Below are positions 1 through 5,472 of a DNA stretch of 5,472 nucleotides, piece by piece. The first letter of the stretch is position 1, and each line of letters opens with the position of its first letter. Origin of the DNA: Synergistaceae bacterium. GTDB lineage: Bacteria; Synergistota; Synergistia; Synergistales; Aminobacteriaceae. The position numbers and the translations under genes were made by a program. Location: contig JAFSQO010000470.1 of assembly GCA_017446645.1 (NCBI GenBank), forward strand, positions 1-5,472, given 5' to 3'. Under the pieces are notes generated by a model that ran no database searches, was not told the origin of the DNA, and worked only from the letters and a program-made list of their open reading frames with translations.

Positions 1-503
1 AGTTATTGCTCATAAACCTTGCTATGGACACCCTTGCAGCAATTGCCTTCGGAACAGAACCGCCAAGACTTCAGTACATGAACGAGAAGCCAATACCCAG
101 GGACGAGAGCATAATTACGCCCTCAATGTTAAGCGAGATTTTACTGGGAGCAGCGTATATCACGTTTATATGCCTCGCAGTGTTGTTTATGCCCAAGATT
201 CGCGCGTTATTCATGACTAGTGACATAATTTATCTCAGGTCAGCGTTGTTTGCGGTCTTCATGATGTCAATCACGTTTAACGGTCTGTCAATGGCAACTT
301 CAAGAAATTGCGTGTTAGTCATGCTGTTTATATTCATCCTGCAGTATGTCTTCGTAACTTTCGGAGGCGATGTCCTGAGTGTTCATGCTTTAACTCTTGA
401 TTCATGGCTGAATTGCTTTGTCTTGGCCTTCATGGTGATCCCTGTAAGGTTAGCCGGTAAGTTCTTACTCAGCAAGTACATGCCTGACTTAATCAAGCAG
501 TAA
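1..503 (+). CDS. Cation (probably Ca2+) transporting P-type ATPase, C-terminal part, truncated by window edge
   Basis: This is the C-terminal membrane part of an ATP-driven cation pump of the inner membrane. The reading frame is open to the left edge (first full codon at base 3), so the phosphorylation, nucleotide-binding and actuator domains lie outside the window. The visible start has the transmembrane helix 6 signature INLAMDT followed by a TEPP motif. In calcium pumps of the PMCA/SERCA group, the Asn and Asp of NxxxD in this helix are cation ligands, and both are present. About four more hydrophobic segments follow (around LSEILLGAAYITFICLAVLF, SALFAVFMMSITFNG, VLVMLFIFILQYVFV and NCFVLAFMVIPVRLAG), matching helices 7 to 10 of P2-type ATPases. 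The FNG in helix 8 resembles the FN motif of the family. The protein ends with a short basic tail and no C-terminal regulatory extension. Calcium specificity is inferred from TM6; Mg2+ or Mn2+ transport cannot be excluded. A strong terminator follows directly, so this is the last gene of its transcript. Confidence 0.88.
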   Translation, partial: LLLINLAMDTLAAIAFGTEPPRLQYMNEKPIPRDESIITPSMLSEILLGAAYITFICLAVLFMPKIRALFMTSDIIYLRSALFAVFMMSITFNGLSMATSRNCVLVMLFIFILQYVFVTFGGDVLSVHALTLDSWLNCFVLAFMVIPVRLAGKFLLSKYMPDLIKQ

Positions 504-520
504 ATCCCAAGAAATTAAAG

Positions 521-555
521 TCCCTCTTGATAATATGGTCAGGAGGGATATTTTT
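521..555 (+). terminator. Rho-independent terminator after the P-type ATPase
   Basis: A 10-bp inverted repeat (TCCCTCTTGA at 521-530 and TCAGGAGGGA at 539-548, one G-U pair) encloses an 8-base loop and is followed by TATTTTT at 549-555. It starts 17 bases after the ATPase stop codon, the expected place for an intrinsic terminator. It separates the ATPase from the GH57 gene. Confidence 0.85.
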
Positions 556-564
556 ACGTATAAT
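535..564 (+). promoter_or_regulatory. Candidate sigma-70 promoter for the GH57 gene
   Basis: A perfect -10 hexamer TATAAT lies at 559-564. With an 18-base spacer, the best -35 candidate is TGGTCA (535-540), which matches 4 of 6 consensus bases and falls inside the preceding terminator hairpin. A start near 571 would give a leader of about 60 bases that is rich in A and T. The -10 is convincing but the -35 is weak, and AT-rich DNA yields TATAAT by chance. The presence of a terminator immediately upstream argues that the GH57 gene needs its own promoter in this gap. Confidence 0.45.
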
Positions 565-629
565 TAATTACTCAAATATCAGCAAAATTATTATTAACAT
601 GATATTAAAATGAGAGGAGAGAAAAATTT

Positions 630-3053
630 TTGCCGAAATATATATGTATTCACGGACACTTCTATCAGCCGCCCCGTGAGAACCCTTGGCTTGAGACCGT
701 CGAAGTCCAGGAGTCCGCAGCACCGTGGCATGACTGGAACGCCCGCATCAACGCCGAATGCTACAGCAGGAACGCAGCCTCACGAATTCTGAACAAGCAG
801 GGCGAAATAATCAAGATATGCAATAACTACTCACGAATGAGCTTTAATATTGGCGCGACTTTGCTGACATGGCTTGAGGAAAATGACCCGTTATGTTACT
901 CTGCAATACTCGAAGCCGACAAACAGGGCATGAAGAGATTCTCAGGTCACGGCCCCGCAATGGCTCAGGTCTATAATCACATAATAATGCCTTTAGCATC
1001 AAGGCGCGACAAGGAAACTCAGGTCAAATGGGGAATAGCTGATTTCTACCATAGATTTCAGCGAAAGCCCGAAGGAATGTGGTTGGCCGAGTGTGCAGTC
1101 GACCTTGAGACTCTTGATGTCCTTGCCGAGAATGATATTTTATTCACTGTTTTGTCGCCATGGCAGGCCCAATCAGTGCGTTTCATGGGCTGGGGAGACT
1201 GGGAGGACGTTACAGGCGCAAAAATCGATACGACATGTGCCTACATCTGCAAATTGCCTTCAGGACGCAGCATGAACATATTTTTCTATGACGGCGATCT
1301 CTCTCAGAAAATAGCATTCGGCGGCTTACTCGATGACGGCGGAGTTTTCGCAAGGGCATTAATCGATGCTCACAATGCTCACGGAAAGCCCGTATTATCT
1401 CACGTTGCAACGGACGGCGAGTCTTACGGACATCATCACCAGCACGGCGACATGGCACTGGCTTATTGCCTGGAATGCCTGGATTACTCATCAGAAGCCC
1501 AATTAACGGTCTATGGCGAATTCCTGTCATTCTACCCTCCTGAGCGCGAGGTGAAAATCATCGAGAACTCATCATGGAGCTGTGCCCACGGTGTTGAACG
1601 CTGGCGGAGTAATTGCTCTTGCGGAGACGGTACACCAGGCTATCACCATAAATGGAGGAAGCCGCTAAGGGATGCTATGAACTCGTTACGTGACAGGTTT
1701 GCGGAACTTTATGAGTCCTCGAACATCTTTGCAGACCCCTGGGAAGCCCGAAACAGATACATTGACGTAATCCTTGACCGTTCAGAAAGCAACGTAAATA
1801 ACTTTTTGCTCGAACAGACAGGACGCGATTTAACTCACGAAGAAAGAGTGAAGGCCCTGACTCTTCTTGAGATAGAACGTAATTCATTATTAATGTTCAC
1901 GTCATGCGGATGGTTCTTTGATGAGATTTCACGTATAGAACCAGTACAGATAATGCGTTATGCTGCCTGCGCTATCGGAATGGCAAAGAGATCATTTAAC
2001 GTAGATTTAGAGTCAGACTTCCTGAAGATACTTGCCCAAGCACCTAGCAACGTTCCTGAATTACAAGACGGCTCAAAGATTTACGAGCTGCGTGCAAAAC
2101 AGGGCATGGTAGACCTTAAGCAGATGGCCGCATATTACGGGATAACGTCATTGCTTGATGACTACAAAGAAATTTTTTCAGAAGGCTGCTGGGACATGGC
2201 GGGTAATGCCTTAAGGCTTGATGTCAGCGAAACTCAGGCATTTTCAGCCGGACGGGTACATGTGAAATCTCGAATAACTGAAATCGAAGGCACTTATACA
2301 TTTGCAGTGACGTATAATAAAGGCTACACTGAGAGTGCTTTGCTTTTATGCGGTATTTGTGAGAGTGATTCACTTGAGCCTCTTTCAGTTGACGATGTGA
2401 AAGATTTGCAGGCGTTATTCTATAACGAGGACAAGGCGAAACTTTTATTCGATACTTTTGGTTATGACCAGTTTACGATGAATAATATTCCGTCAAACTC
2501 GAAGAACTGGCTGATAAACGAGTTCCTTCAACAGGACATTAACAGGCTTGAGGACAGCATAAAAGATATAGTGAAGAACTATGACCAGCTGCTAGAGTAT
2601 TTGACATTTCTGGGTTCAAAGCCTCCTGCAATAATCACGACAGCAGCAGAGTTTACTTTGACTTCAGAAATAGTGAAGAAGCTCGAAAACTCGAAGCCTG
2701 ATCTTGAGAGCATAAGCCGTGATTTTGAGCTTGCGAGGTTCTGGCACATAAAACCGGACGAAGAACGCATCAAATTTGCCTTCTCAGACTGCATGAATGA
2801 GATACTGACTGCAATGTGTGTGGCTGGCCCTGATATAGCTTCATTGGAGGACCTGAACGCCCTGATAAAGTTATTTAACGGTGAATTTGACTGGCATCTT
2901 GGCCTTGAGGATACCCAGAATTTATATCACGAGCTAATCTCCAGAGAAGGCAAGGAATTACGTAAAGCCCCTGAGAAGCTCCGTTCAGCTTTATATGATT
3001 TGGGTAAATCCCTGAAGTTTGCTGACGAAATGCTGGAGAACGTAAAGCCTTAA
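630..3053 (+). CDS. GH57-family glycoside hydrolase with C-terminal DUF3536 region
   Basis: A complete 807-residue protein of the glycoside hydrolase family 57 group fused to DUF3536, probably cytoplasmic as no signal peptide is visible. GH57 enzymes act on alpha-glucans (amylase, glucanotransferase, branching enzyme) by a retaining mechanism; the exact reaction of the DUF3536 subgroup is not known to me. Visible motifs: HGHFYQPPRENPW at residues 8-20 (region 1), GHGPAMAQVYNHIIMPL at 106-122 (region 2), GMWLAE at 149-154 with Glu154 as expected nucleophile (region 3), and TDGESYGHHH at 261-270 with Asp262 as expected acid/base (region 4). A Cys/His-rich stretch follows at 316-331. The helical C-terminal half, including TSCGWFFDE at 424-432, fits DUF3536. 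The TTG start is well supported: AGGAG lies at 615-619, 10 bases upstream; an in-frame stop lies at 606-608; no ATG or GTG intervenes; and residue 8 already belongs to the fold. The gene appears monocistronic, with no glycogen or trehalose gene beside it. Confidence 0.93.
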   Translation: MPKYICIHGHFYQPPRENPWLETVEVQESAAPWHDWNARINAECYSRNAASRILNKQGEIIKICNNYSRMSFNIGATLLTWLEENDPLCYSAILEADKQGMKRFSGHGPAMAQVYNHIIMPLASRRDKETQVKWGIADFYHRFQRKPEGMWLAECAVDLETLDVLAENDILFTVLSPWQAQSVRFMGWGDWEDVTGAKIDTTCAYICKLPSGRSMNIFFYDGDLSQKIAFGGLLDDGGVFARALIDAHNAHGKPVLSHVATDGESYGHHHQHGDMALAYCLECLDYSSEAQLTVYGEFLSFYPPEREVKIIENSSWSCAHGVERWRSNCSCGDGTPGYHHKWRKPLRDAMNSLRDRFAELYESSNIFADPWEARNRYIDVILDRSESNVNNFLLEQTGRDLTHEERVKALTLLEIERNSLLMFTSCGWFFDEISRIEPVQIMRYAACAIGMAKRSFNVDLESDFLKILAQAPSNVPELQDGSKIYELRAKQGMVDLKQMAAYYGITSLLDDYKEIFSEGCWDMAGNALRLDVSETQAFSAGRVHVKSRITEIEGTYTFAVTYNKGYTESALLLCGICESDSLEPLSVDDVKDLQALFYNEDKAKLLFDTFGYDQFTMNNIPSNSKNWLINEFLQQDINRLEDSIKDIVKNYDQLLEYLTFLGSKPPAIITTAAEFTLTSEIVKKLENSKPDLESISRDFELARFWHIKPDEERIKFAFSDCMNEILTAMCVAGPDIASLEDLNALIKLFNGEFDWHLGLEDTQNLYHELISREGKELRKAPEKLRSALYDLGKSLKFADEMLENVKP

Positions 3054-3076
3054 AGCAATGATTATTGGCTAGCGAT

Positions 3077-3134
3077 TAGTGGGTAGTTTTTCTGTTTTTC
3101 TTTCTACCCACTATAAACTATCCACTAGTTTTAT
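3077..3134 (+). terminator. Alternative hairpins in convergent intergenic gap, likely terminator
   Basis: A single left arm TAGTGGGTAG (3077-3086) pairs perfectly with CTACCCACTA (3104-3113) across a 17-base pyrimidine-rich loop. Extended by TT to 3088, the same arm also pairs over 12 bp, with one G-U, with AACTATCCACTA (3116-3127), which is directly followed by GTTTTAT. The second fold has the form of a rho-independent terminator for the GH57 gene, whose stop is at 3053. On the - strand no T-run follows the hairpin, so termination of the opposing gene is less clear. The two right arms are near copies of each other (CTACCCACTA and CTATCCACTA), which suggests a small duplication or a repeat unit. 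Confidence 0.55.
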
Positions 3135-3691
3135 CTCTCCCACCATTCTTGCTTGGTGTAGCCTAAGTACTGCATTTTTTCAAGGCATGACTTCCAGCTC
3201 TGCATTCTGATATTGTCGAATTCAAGCTCGTGGCTGTTAAATAAAAATTTCATTTTGGAAGCAGTTCTCAGGTTTTCCGGTTTTCTTGAAGACTCCTCGT
3301 AATTGGCCGAGTAAGCAAATAATACTATTATGGGCACTTCAGCAATCATAGTGATATTATGGGTTCTGTAGCCTGCCATTCTGATGCCCCAGTTGTTGCC
3401 GCCGGTTACAGCTCCGAGTGTGAATCTGCCGCCCTTGTTGTCGAACAAAGATGAAGCATTTACGTCAAGTTTCATGTCCTTGTCAGATTCTGCCCTGAAC
3501 AGGGTGTAGACGTTGCCGTCTTCGTCATTGACATAGCACCCAAGAAGTTCGACGCTTAAGCCTTCTTTGAACTCGTAAGTCGGCGGAGCATAATCATAAT
3601 TACCCTTGTAAGAGTCCTCGAACAGGGCAAACGCCTTATTACCCGTGAAGAGCATTGCAAAAAGTACTGCAGCTGCAAAAAGTTTTTTCAT
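3131..3691 (-). CDS. Secreted protein of unknown function with signal peptide
   Basis: I do not recognise the family of this 186-residue protein. The N-terminus is a classical Sec signal peptide: MKK, then a hydrophobic core LFAAAVLFAMLF, then a probable signal peptidase I site after AFA (residues 20-22). There is no lipobox cysteine, so it is likely exported as a soluble protein. The mature part (about 164 residues) alternates short hydrophobic and polar stretches, suggesting a beta-sandwich. A segment around 46-96 (acidic DEDG turn, VYTLFRAES, NASSLFDNKGGRF) and a later VPIIVLFAYS (119-128) resemble extracellular immunoglobulin-like domains of the DUF4352 type, but this is only an impression. 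Two cysteines, Cys52 and Cys169, could form a disulfide. The C-terminus is aromatic and charged (QEWWER). AAGGAG lies at 3711-3706, 14 bases from the ATG, a rather long spacing; no better in-frame start is seen. The gene is transcribed divergently from the membrane protein-nikR pair. Confidence 0.85.
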   Translation of the reverse strand: MKKLFAAAVLFAMLFTGNKAFALFEDSYKGNYDYAPPTYEFKEGLSVELLGCYVNDEDGNVYTLFRAESDKDMKLDVNASSLFDNKGGRFTLGAVTGGNNWGIRMAGYRTHNITMIAEVPIIVLFAYSANYEESSRKPENLRTASKMKFLFNSHELEFDNIRMQSWKSCLEKMQYLGYTKQEWWER

Positions 3692-3705
3692 GATTTCTAT
3701 AATTT

Positions 3706-3711
3706 CTCCTT
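3706..3711 (-). promoter_or_regulatory. Shine-Dalgarno site of the secreted protein, with unusually long spacing
   Basis: On the - strand, AAGGAG (read from 3711 down to 3706) is a strong Shine-Dalgarno match but lies 14 bases before the ATG at 3691-3689. The intervening bases contain no alternative ribosome binding site. A 7-codon frame starting with ATG at 3720 overlaps this site and ends at 3697; it is more likely chance than a real leader peptide. Confidence 0.5.
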
Positions 3712-3713
3712 CT

Positions 3714-3743
3714 TTGTCATGTACTCTGTGATTATATTATAAT
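3714..3743 (+). promoter_or_regulatory. Sigma-70 promoter for the membrane protein-nikR operon
   Basis: TTGTCA at 3714-3719 matches 5 of 6 bases of the -35 consensus, and TATAAT at 3738-3743 is a perfect -10, separated by 18 bases. Transcription would begin around 3750. This is the best promoter in the window. It reads toward the small membrane protein and nikR and overlaps the leader of the divergent secreted-protein gene. Confidence 0.65.
3731..3736 (-). promoter_or_regulatory. Candidate -10 box of the divergent secreted-protein promoter
   Basis: ATTATA on the + strand reads TATAAT on the - strand (3736 down to 3731). Initiation near 3724 would place the Shine-Dalgarno site (3711-3706) and ATG (3691) in a leader of about 33 bases, which is sensible. 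However, the expected -35 position (about 3754-3759) reads TTTTTC, a poor match, so the promoter is weak or needs an activator, if real. Confidence 0.35.
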
Positions 3744-3767
3744 GTAAATGCAAGAAAAAAAATTTTC

Positions 3768-3772
3768 AGGAG
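3768..3772 (+). promoter_or_regulatory. Shine-Dalgarno site that favours the TTG 3784 start
   Basis: AGGAG at 3768-3772 lies 11 bases before TTG 3784 and inside the longer ATG 3748 reading frame. It is the only good ribosome binding site in the first part of this gene, and it argues for the shorter protein. Confidence 0.5.
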
Positions 3773-3783
3773 ATGAATTAACT

Positions 3784-4197
3784 TTGTTTTCGTTTTCGTT
3801 TACAAAGATTCGAGAAAAGATTACGAGCTTAATAAAGCCTTCGTTATATATGAGCGGCCTTAGTGACGTATTAAAGCTCTGGAGGACTGCCGACGCTAAA
3901 GATAAAGGTATATTGCTTCTCGTGTTCTCGCCGATGTTCTTGTGTATAGGTGGCCTTGTCTTCAGCGTAATTCACTTTGTCTTATTCGTCCTGCCTTCGT
4001 TCGTATTCGGCATATTTGGCTGGGGCTTGTTGACCGTGTTATTCTGTGCTGGGGGCAAATATTTCTACAAGCAGTTAACAGGTCATGCAATCGATAATGC
4101 TAACAAAGAGCAAATAATCGATGTCCAGTTTAACGAAGAGTCTGAAGAGCCTGAGCCTACACCTAAGAAGGCACGTAAGAAAGTCAATGCCGAATGA
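3784..4197 (+). CDS. Small two-helix membrane protein of unknown function, first gene of nikR operon
   Basis: I do not recognise this protein. From the preferred TTG start it has 137 residues: a basic N-terminal part (FTKIREKITSLIK), a hydrophobic region at about 42-90 long enough for two membrane helices (GILLLVFSPMFLCIGGLVF, then LFVLPSFVFGIFGWGLLTVL), and a hydrophilic C-terminal tail. The tail has an acidic stretch (EESEEPEPTP) followed by a basic one (KKARKK). No His/Cys-rich metal site is seen. Start choice: the frame is also open from ATG 3748 (149 residues), but that codon has no ribosome binding site and would lie at or before the predicted transcription start near 3750. TTG 3784 has AGGAG at 3768-3772, 11 bases upstream, the same arrangement as the TTG-started GH57 gene. 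The 3' end overlaps nikR by 11 bases, so the two are probably co-transcribed and coupled. A link to metal homeostasis is inferred only from this. Confidence 0.8.
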   Translation: MFSFSFTKIREKITSLIKPSLYMSGLSDVLKLWRTADAKDKGILLLVFSPMFLCIGGLVFSVIHFVLFVLPSFVFGIFGWGLLTVLFCAGGKYFYKQLTGHAIDNANKEQIIDVQFNEESEEPEPTPKKARKKVNAE

Positions 4198-4606
4198 TAA
4201 ATTAACGCGTTTCAGCATAACTATTCCCGAAGATTTGCTGAGAGAGTTCGAGCAGAATTATTACTCAGACCATAAACGAGAGAATCGTTCGGAAGCCATA
4301 AGATTCTTAATGCGTGAATACATTTCCGGTGAACGCTGGAAACTGGACGATGATAAAGAAATTTGCGCAACTGTAACGATTATCTATGACCATCATTTGC
4401 CGGGCCTGTCATGTAAGCTCACAGCAGCCCAACACGACAGCGGTGATGTAATAATATGCTCTACCCATGTACACCTGAGTCATTTTTCGTGTCTTGAATG
4501 CATAATTACCAAGGGTCAGGCCAGTGACATAAAAAAGTTCATTGAGGCTTTGAAGGACATTCGCGGGATTAAGAGCCTAAACGTAAATATTACGGCAGAA
4601 GTATGA
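4187..4606 (+). CDS. nikR: Nickel-responsive transcriptional regulator NikR
   Basis: A 139-residue NikR-family ribbon-helix-helix regulator, close to the 133 residues of E. coli NikR. NikR is a tetramer that binds DNA when loaded with Ni2+ and usually represses nickel uptake genes. Residues 5-50 form the DNA-binding domain: strand LTRFSITIP, then two helices with the family motif NRSEAIR at 33-39. The C-terminal ACT-like metal domain runs from about 60 to 135. Aligned with E. coli NikR, the four nickel ligands are all present: His83 (H76), His94 (H87), His96 (H89) and Cys102 (C95), in QHDSGD and THVHLSHFSCLE. The start is ATG 4187; an in-frame ATG at 4121 would add 22 residues coding within the upstream gene and not resembling the family. 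The ribosome binding site is weak (AAGAAAG just before the ATG), consistent with translational coupling through the 11-base overlap with the membrane-protein gene. No nickel transporter, hydrogenase or urease gene is in the window, so its targets are unknown. Confidence 0.93.
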   Translation: MPNDKLTRFSITIPEDLLREFEQNYYSDHKRENRSEAIRFLMREYISGERWKLDDDKEICATVTIIYDHHLPGLSCKLTAAQHDSGDVIICSTHVHLSHFSCLECIITKGQASDIKKFIEALKDIRGIKSLNVNITAEV

Positions 4607-4656
4607 GGGTTACCATCACGCGGAACACGATTCACTCCTTATGACGGGAAACCCTT
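4605..4656. other. Convergent gap after nikR with long-loop inverted repeat
   Basis: The 65-base gap between nikR and the convergent methyltransferase contains AGGGTT (4606-4611) and its complement AACCCT (4650-4655), extendable by a G-U pair on each side, enclosing about 38 bases of GC-richer sequence. There is no T-run directly behind either arm, so it is not a standard intrinsic terminator for either gene. It could be a bidirectional structural element or chance. Confidence 0.3.
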
Positions 4657-4671
4657 GATGTGAAGCCCTTT

Positions 4672-5472
4672 TTACCCTTTATGTGTCAGTAAACAAACGG
4701 TCTCAACGTGAGCAGTCTGAGGAAACATGTCGAACGCCCTGACGCTCTCAAGTCTGTAACCGTAACTCGATAAAATTTTGCAGTCCCTTGCTAACGTTGC
4801 AGGATTGCAGGATACGTAAATTATTTTTCTGATTCCGAAATTATTTATTGCGTCAAGTACCCGTCTCTCGCAGCCGTCTCTTGGAGGGTCAAGGACTACA
4901 GCATCAAAACTTGAATCTCTAAGGTCGCCGATAATCTCTTCGGAACGTCCGCAAAGTGCATTGACATTCGTAAAATTATTCGCCTGAAGATTTCTCCCGG
5001 CCATCTTCACTGCTCCGCGCCAATCTTCAATGCTGGTAACGTGTGAGGCATTCTCAGCAAGATAGCAGGTAAGTGAACCTGTACCGCTGTAGAGTTCCAG
5101 AATATTTTTTGCGCCAGTGGCCTGTGAACTCGCATACGTGAATAATTTTTCAGCCTGGCCCGTGTTGACTTGAAAGAATGATGTCGTGTCGAACATTAAT
5201 CTATAATTGCCGAGCATCTCGCTGATTAATCCTGTACCCATTAAATTTTCTGTATAAGTTCCCAAAATCACGTTACCCGGCTTTGAGTTATGATTTATTG
5301 TCAGGGTGTCGGGTCTTGCTTCGTTGCCGAGTGCTGCCAGGGCTTTAACGCTTTTTGCTGAGAGCCTGCCGTTAATTACGAATGACAGCAAACTTTCGCC
5401 GGTATAAATTCCTGTTCGCGCAATGATGTGGCGTAATTTTCCCGTGCCGTTGAGTTCGTTATAGCCATCAAA
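4672..5472 (-). CDS. rlmD: 23S rRNA (uracil-5-)-methyltransferase, RlmD/RumA family, N-terminus beyond window
   Basis: A SAM-dependent enzyme of the TrmA/RlmC/RlmD family, which makes 5-methyluridine in RNA, most often at 23S rRNA U1939 (RlmD). The frame is open to the right edge: 27 codons precede the TTG at 5391, including GKLRHIIARTGIYTGE, which matches the family, so TTG 5391 is not the start. 266 residues are visible. Numbering from TTG 5391: FFQVN at 72-76, SAM-binding motif LELYSGTGSL at 98-107, DPPRDG at 168-173, YVSCNPATLARD at 192-203 with Cys195 as expected catalytic nucleophile, and MFPQTAHVE at 222-230 with Glu230 as expected general base. All are intact. The N-terminal TRAM domain and the Fe-S cysteines typical of RlmD are off the window, so RlmD cannot be told from RlmC or the dual-specific RlmCD of Gram-positives. 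It is convergent with nikR and functionally unrelated to it. Confidence 0.92.
   Translation of the reverse strand, partial: FDGYNELNGTGKLRHIIARTGIYTGESLLSFVINGRLSAKSVKALAALGNEARPDTLTINHNSKPGNVILGTYTENLMGTGLISEMLGNYRLMFDTTSFFQVNTGQAEKLFTYASSQATGAKNILELYSGTGSLTCYLAENASHVTSIEDWRGAVKMAGRNLQANNFTNVNALCGRSEEIIGDLRDSSFDAVVLDPPRDGCERRVLDAINNFGIRKIIYVSCNPATLARDCKILSSYGYRLESVRAFDMFPQTAHVETVCLLTHKG

Noticed and set aside
610..792. ATG-initiated 60-codon frame overlapping the GH57 start
   Set aside because: It overlaps the GH57 gene in another frame, its ATG precedes the ribosome binding site of the TTG start, and its product shows no family features.
1093..1275. 60-codon + strand frame inside the GH57 gene
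   Set aside because: Lies wholly within the coding sequence of a recognised enzyme, in a different frame; a shadow frame.
1210..1887. Two - strand frames (106 and 70 codons) opposite the GH57 gene
   Set aside because: Antisense to a conserved coding region, Arg/Cys-rich with no recognisable motif, as expected of antisense shadows.
2579..2794. 71-codon - strand frame opposite the GH57 C-terminal region
   Set aside because: Antisense shadow with Ser-rich composition and no promoter or ribosome binding site seen.
3697..3720. 7-codon leader ORF (MTKKEKL) before the secreted protein on the - strand
   Set aside because: It has no ribosome binding site, overlaps the Shine-Dalgarno site of the real gene and contains no regulatory codon run; most likely chance.
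4121..4186. 22-residue N-terminal extension of NikR from ATG 4121
   Set aside because: The extra residues are encoded in a second frame of the upstream membrane-protein gene and do not resemble NikR, whose ribbon strand normally starts within a few residues of the N-terminus, as it does from ATG 4187.
4648..4680. GGGAAACCC and the T-rich stretch CCCTTTTTACCC as a terminator of nikR
   Set aside because: The stem is only 3 bp and is not directly followed by the T-run, which itself overlaps the stop codon of the convergent methyltransferase gene.
5389..5391. TTG 5391 as start of the methyltransferase
   Set aside because: The frame continues upstream to the window edge with family-like sequence (LRHIIARTGIYTGE), so the gene is truncated by the window rather than starting here.

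Overview
The window looks like ordinary bacterial chromosome of moderate GC content with tightly packed genes. The gene families (a GH57/DUF3536 glycosidase, a NikR metal repressor, a P2B-like cation ATPase, an RlmD-type rRNA methyltransferase) and the base usage would fit an uncultured anaerobic gut bacterium. Synergistota is my best guess, but it is only a guess because no taxonomic marker gene is present. TTG start codons paired with AGGAG ribosome binding sites are used here.

Layout from left to right. (1) The 3' end of a cation (probably Ca2+) P-type ATPase on the + strand runs in from the left edge and stops at 503. A clear rho-independent terminator follows at 521-555. (2) A promoter-like TATAAT at 559-564 leads into a complete 807-residue GH57 glycoside hydrolase with a C-terminal DUF3536 region (630-3053, TTG start). 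(3) A short convergent intergenic region (3054-3130) holds one left arm able to pair with either of two right arms, the second followed by a T-rich run. (4) A secreted protein of unknown function lies on the - strand (3131-3691). (5) A compact divergent promoter region (about 3692-3783) contains a 13-bp palindrome that puts TATAAT on both strands. (6) A probable two-gene + strand operon follows: a small two-helix membrane protein (3784-4197, or from ATG 3748) overlapping by 11 bases a nickel-responsive regulator, nikR (4187-4606). (7) After a 65-base convergent gap, an RlmD-family 23S rRNA m5U methyltransferase on the - strand (4672-5472) runs off the right edge without its N-terminus.

The genes appear to be separate transcription units, apart from the membrane protein-nikR pair. 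That pair is the most interesting association: a metal sensor with all four nickel ligands present, apparently translationally coupled to an unrecognised membrane protein, with no nickel transporter in view. I found no CRISPR array, mobile element, RNA gene or convincing new defence or biosynthetic system. The best follow-up points are the regulatory architecture at 3714-3783, the alternative hairpins at 3077-3134, and the GH57 cysteine/histidine cluster.
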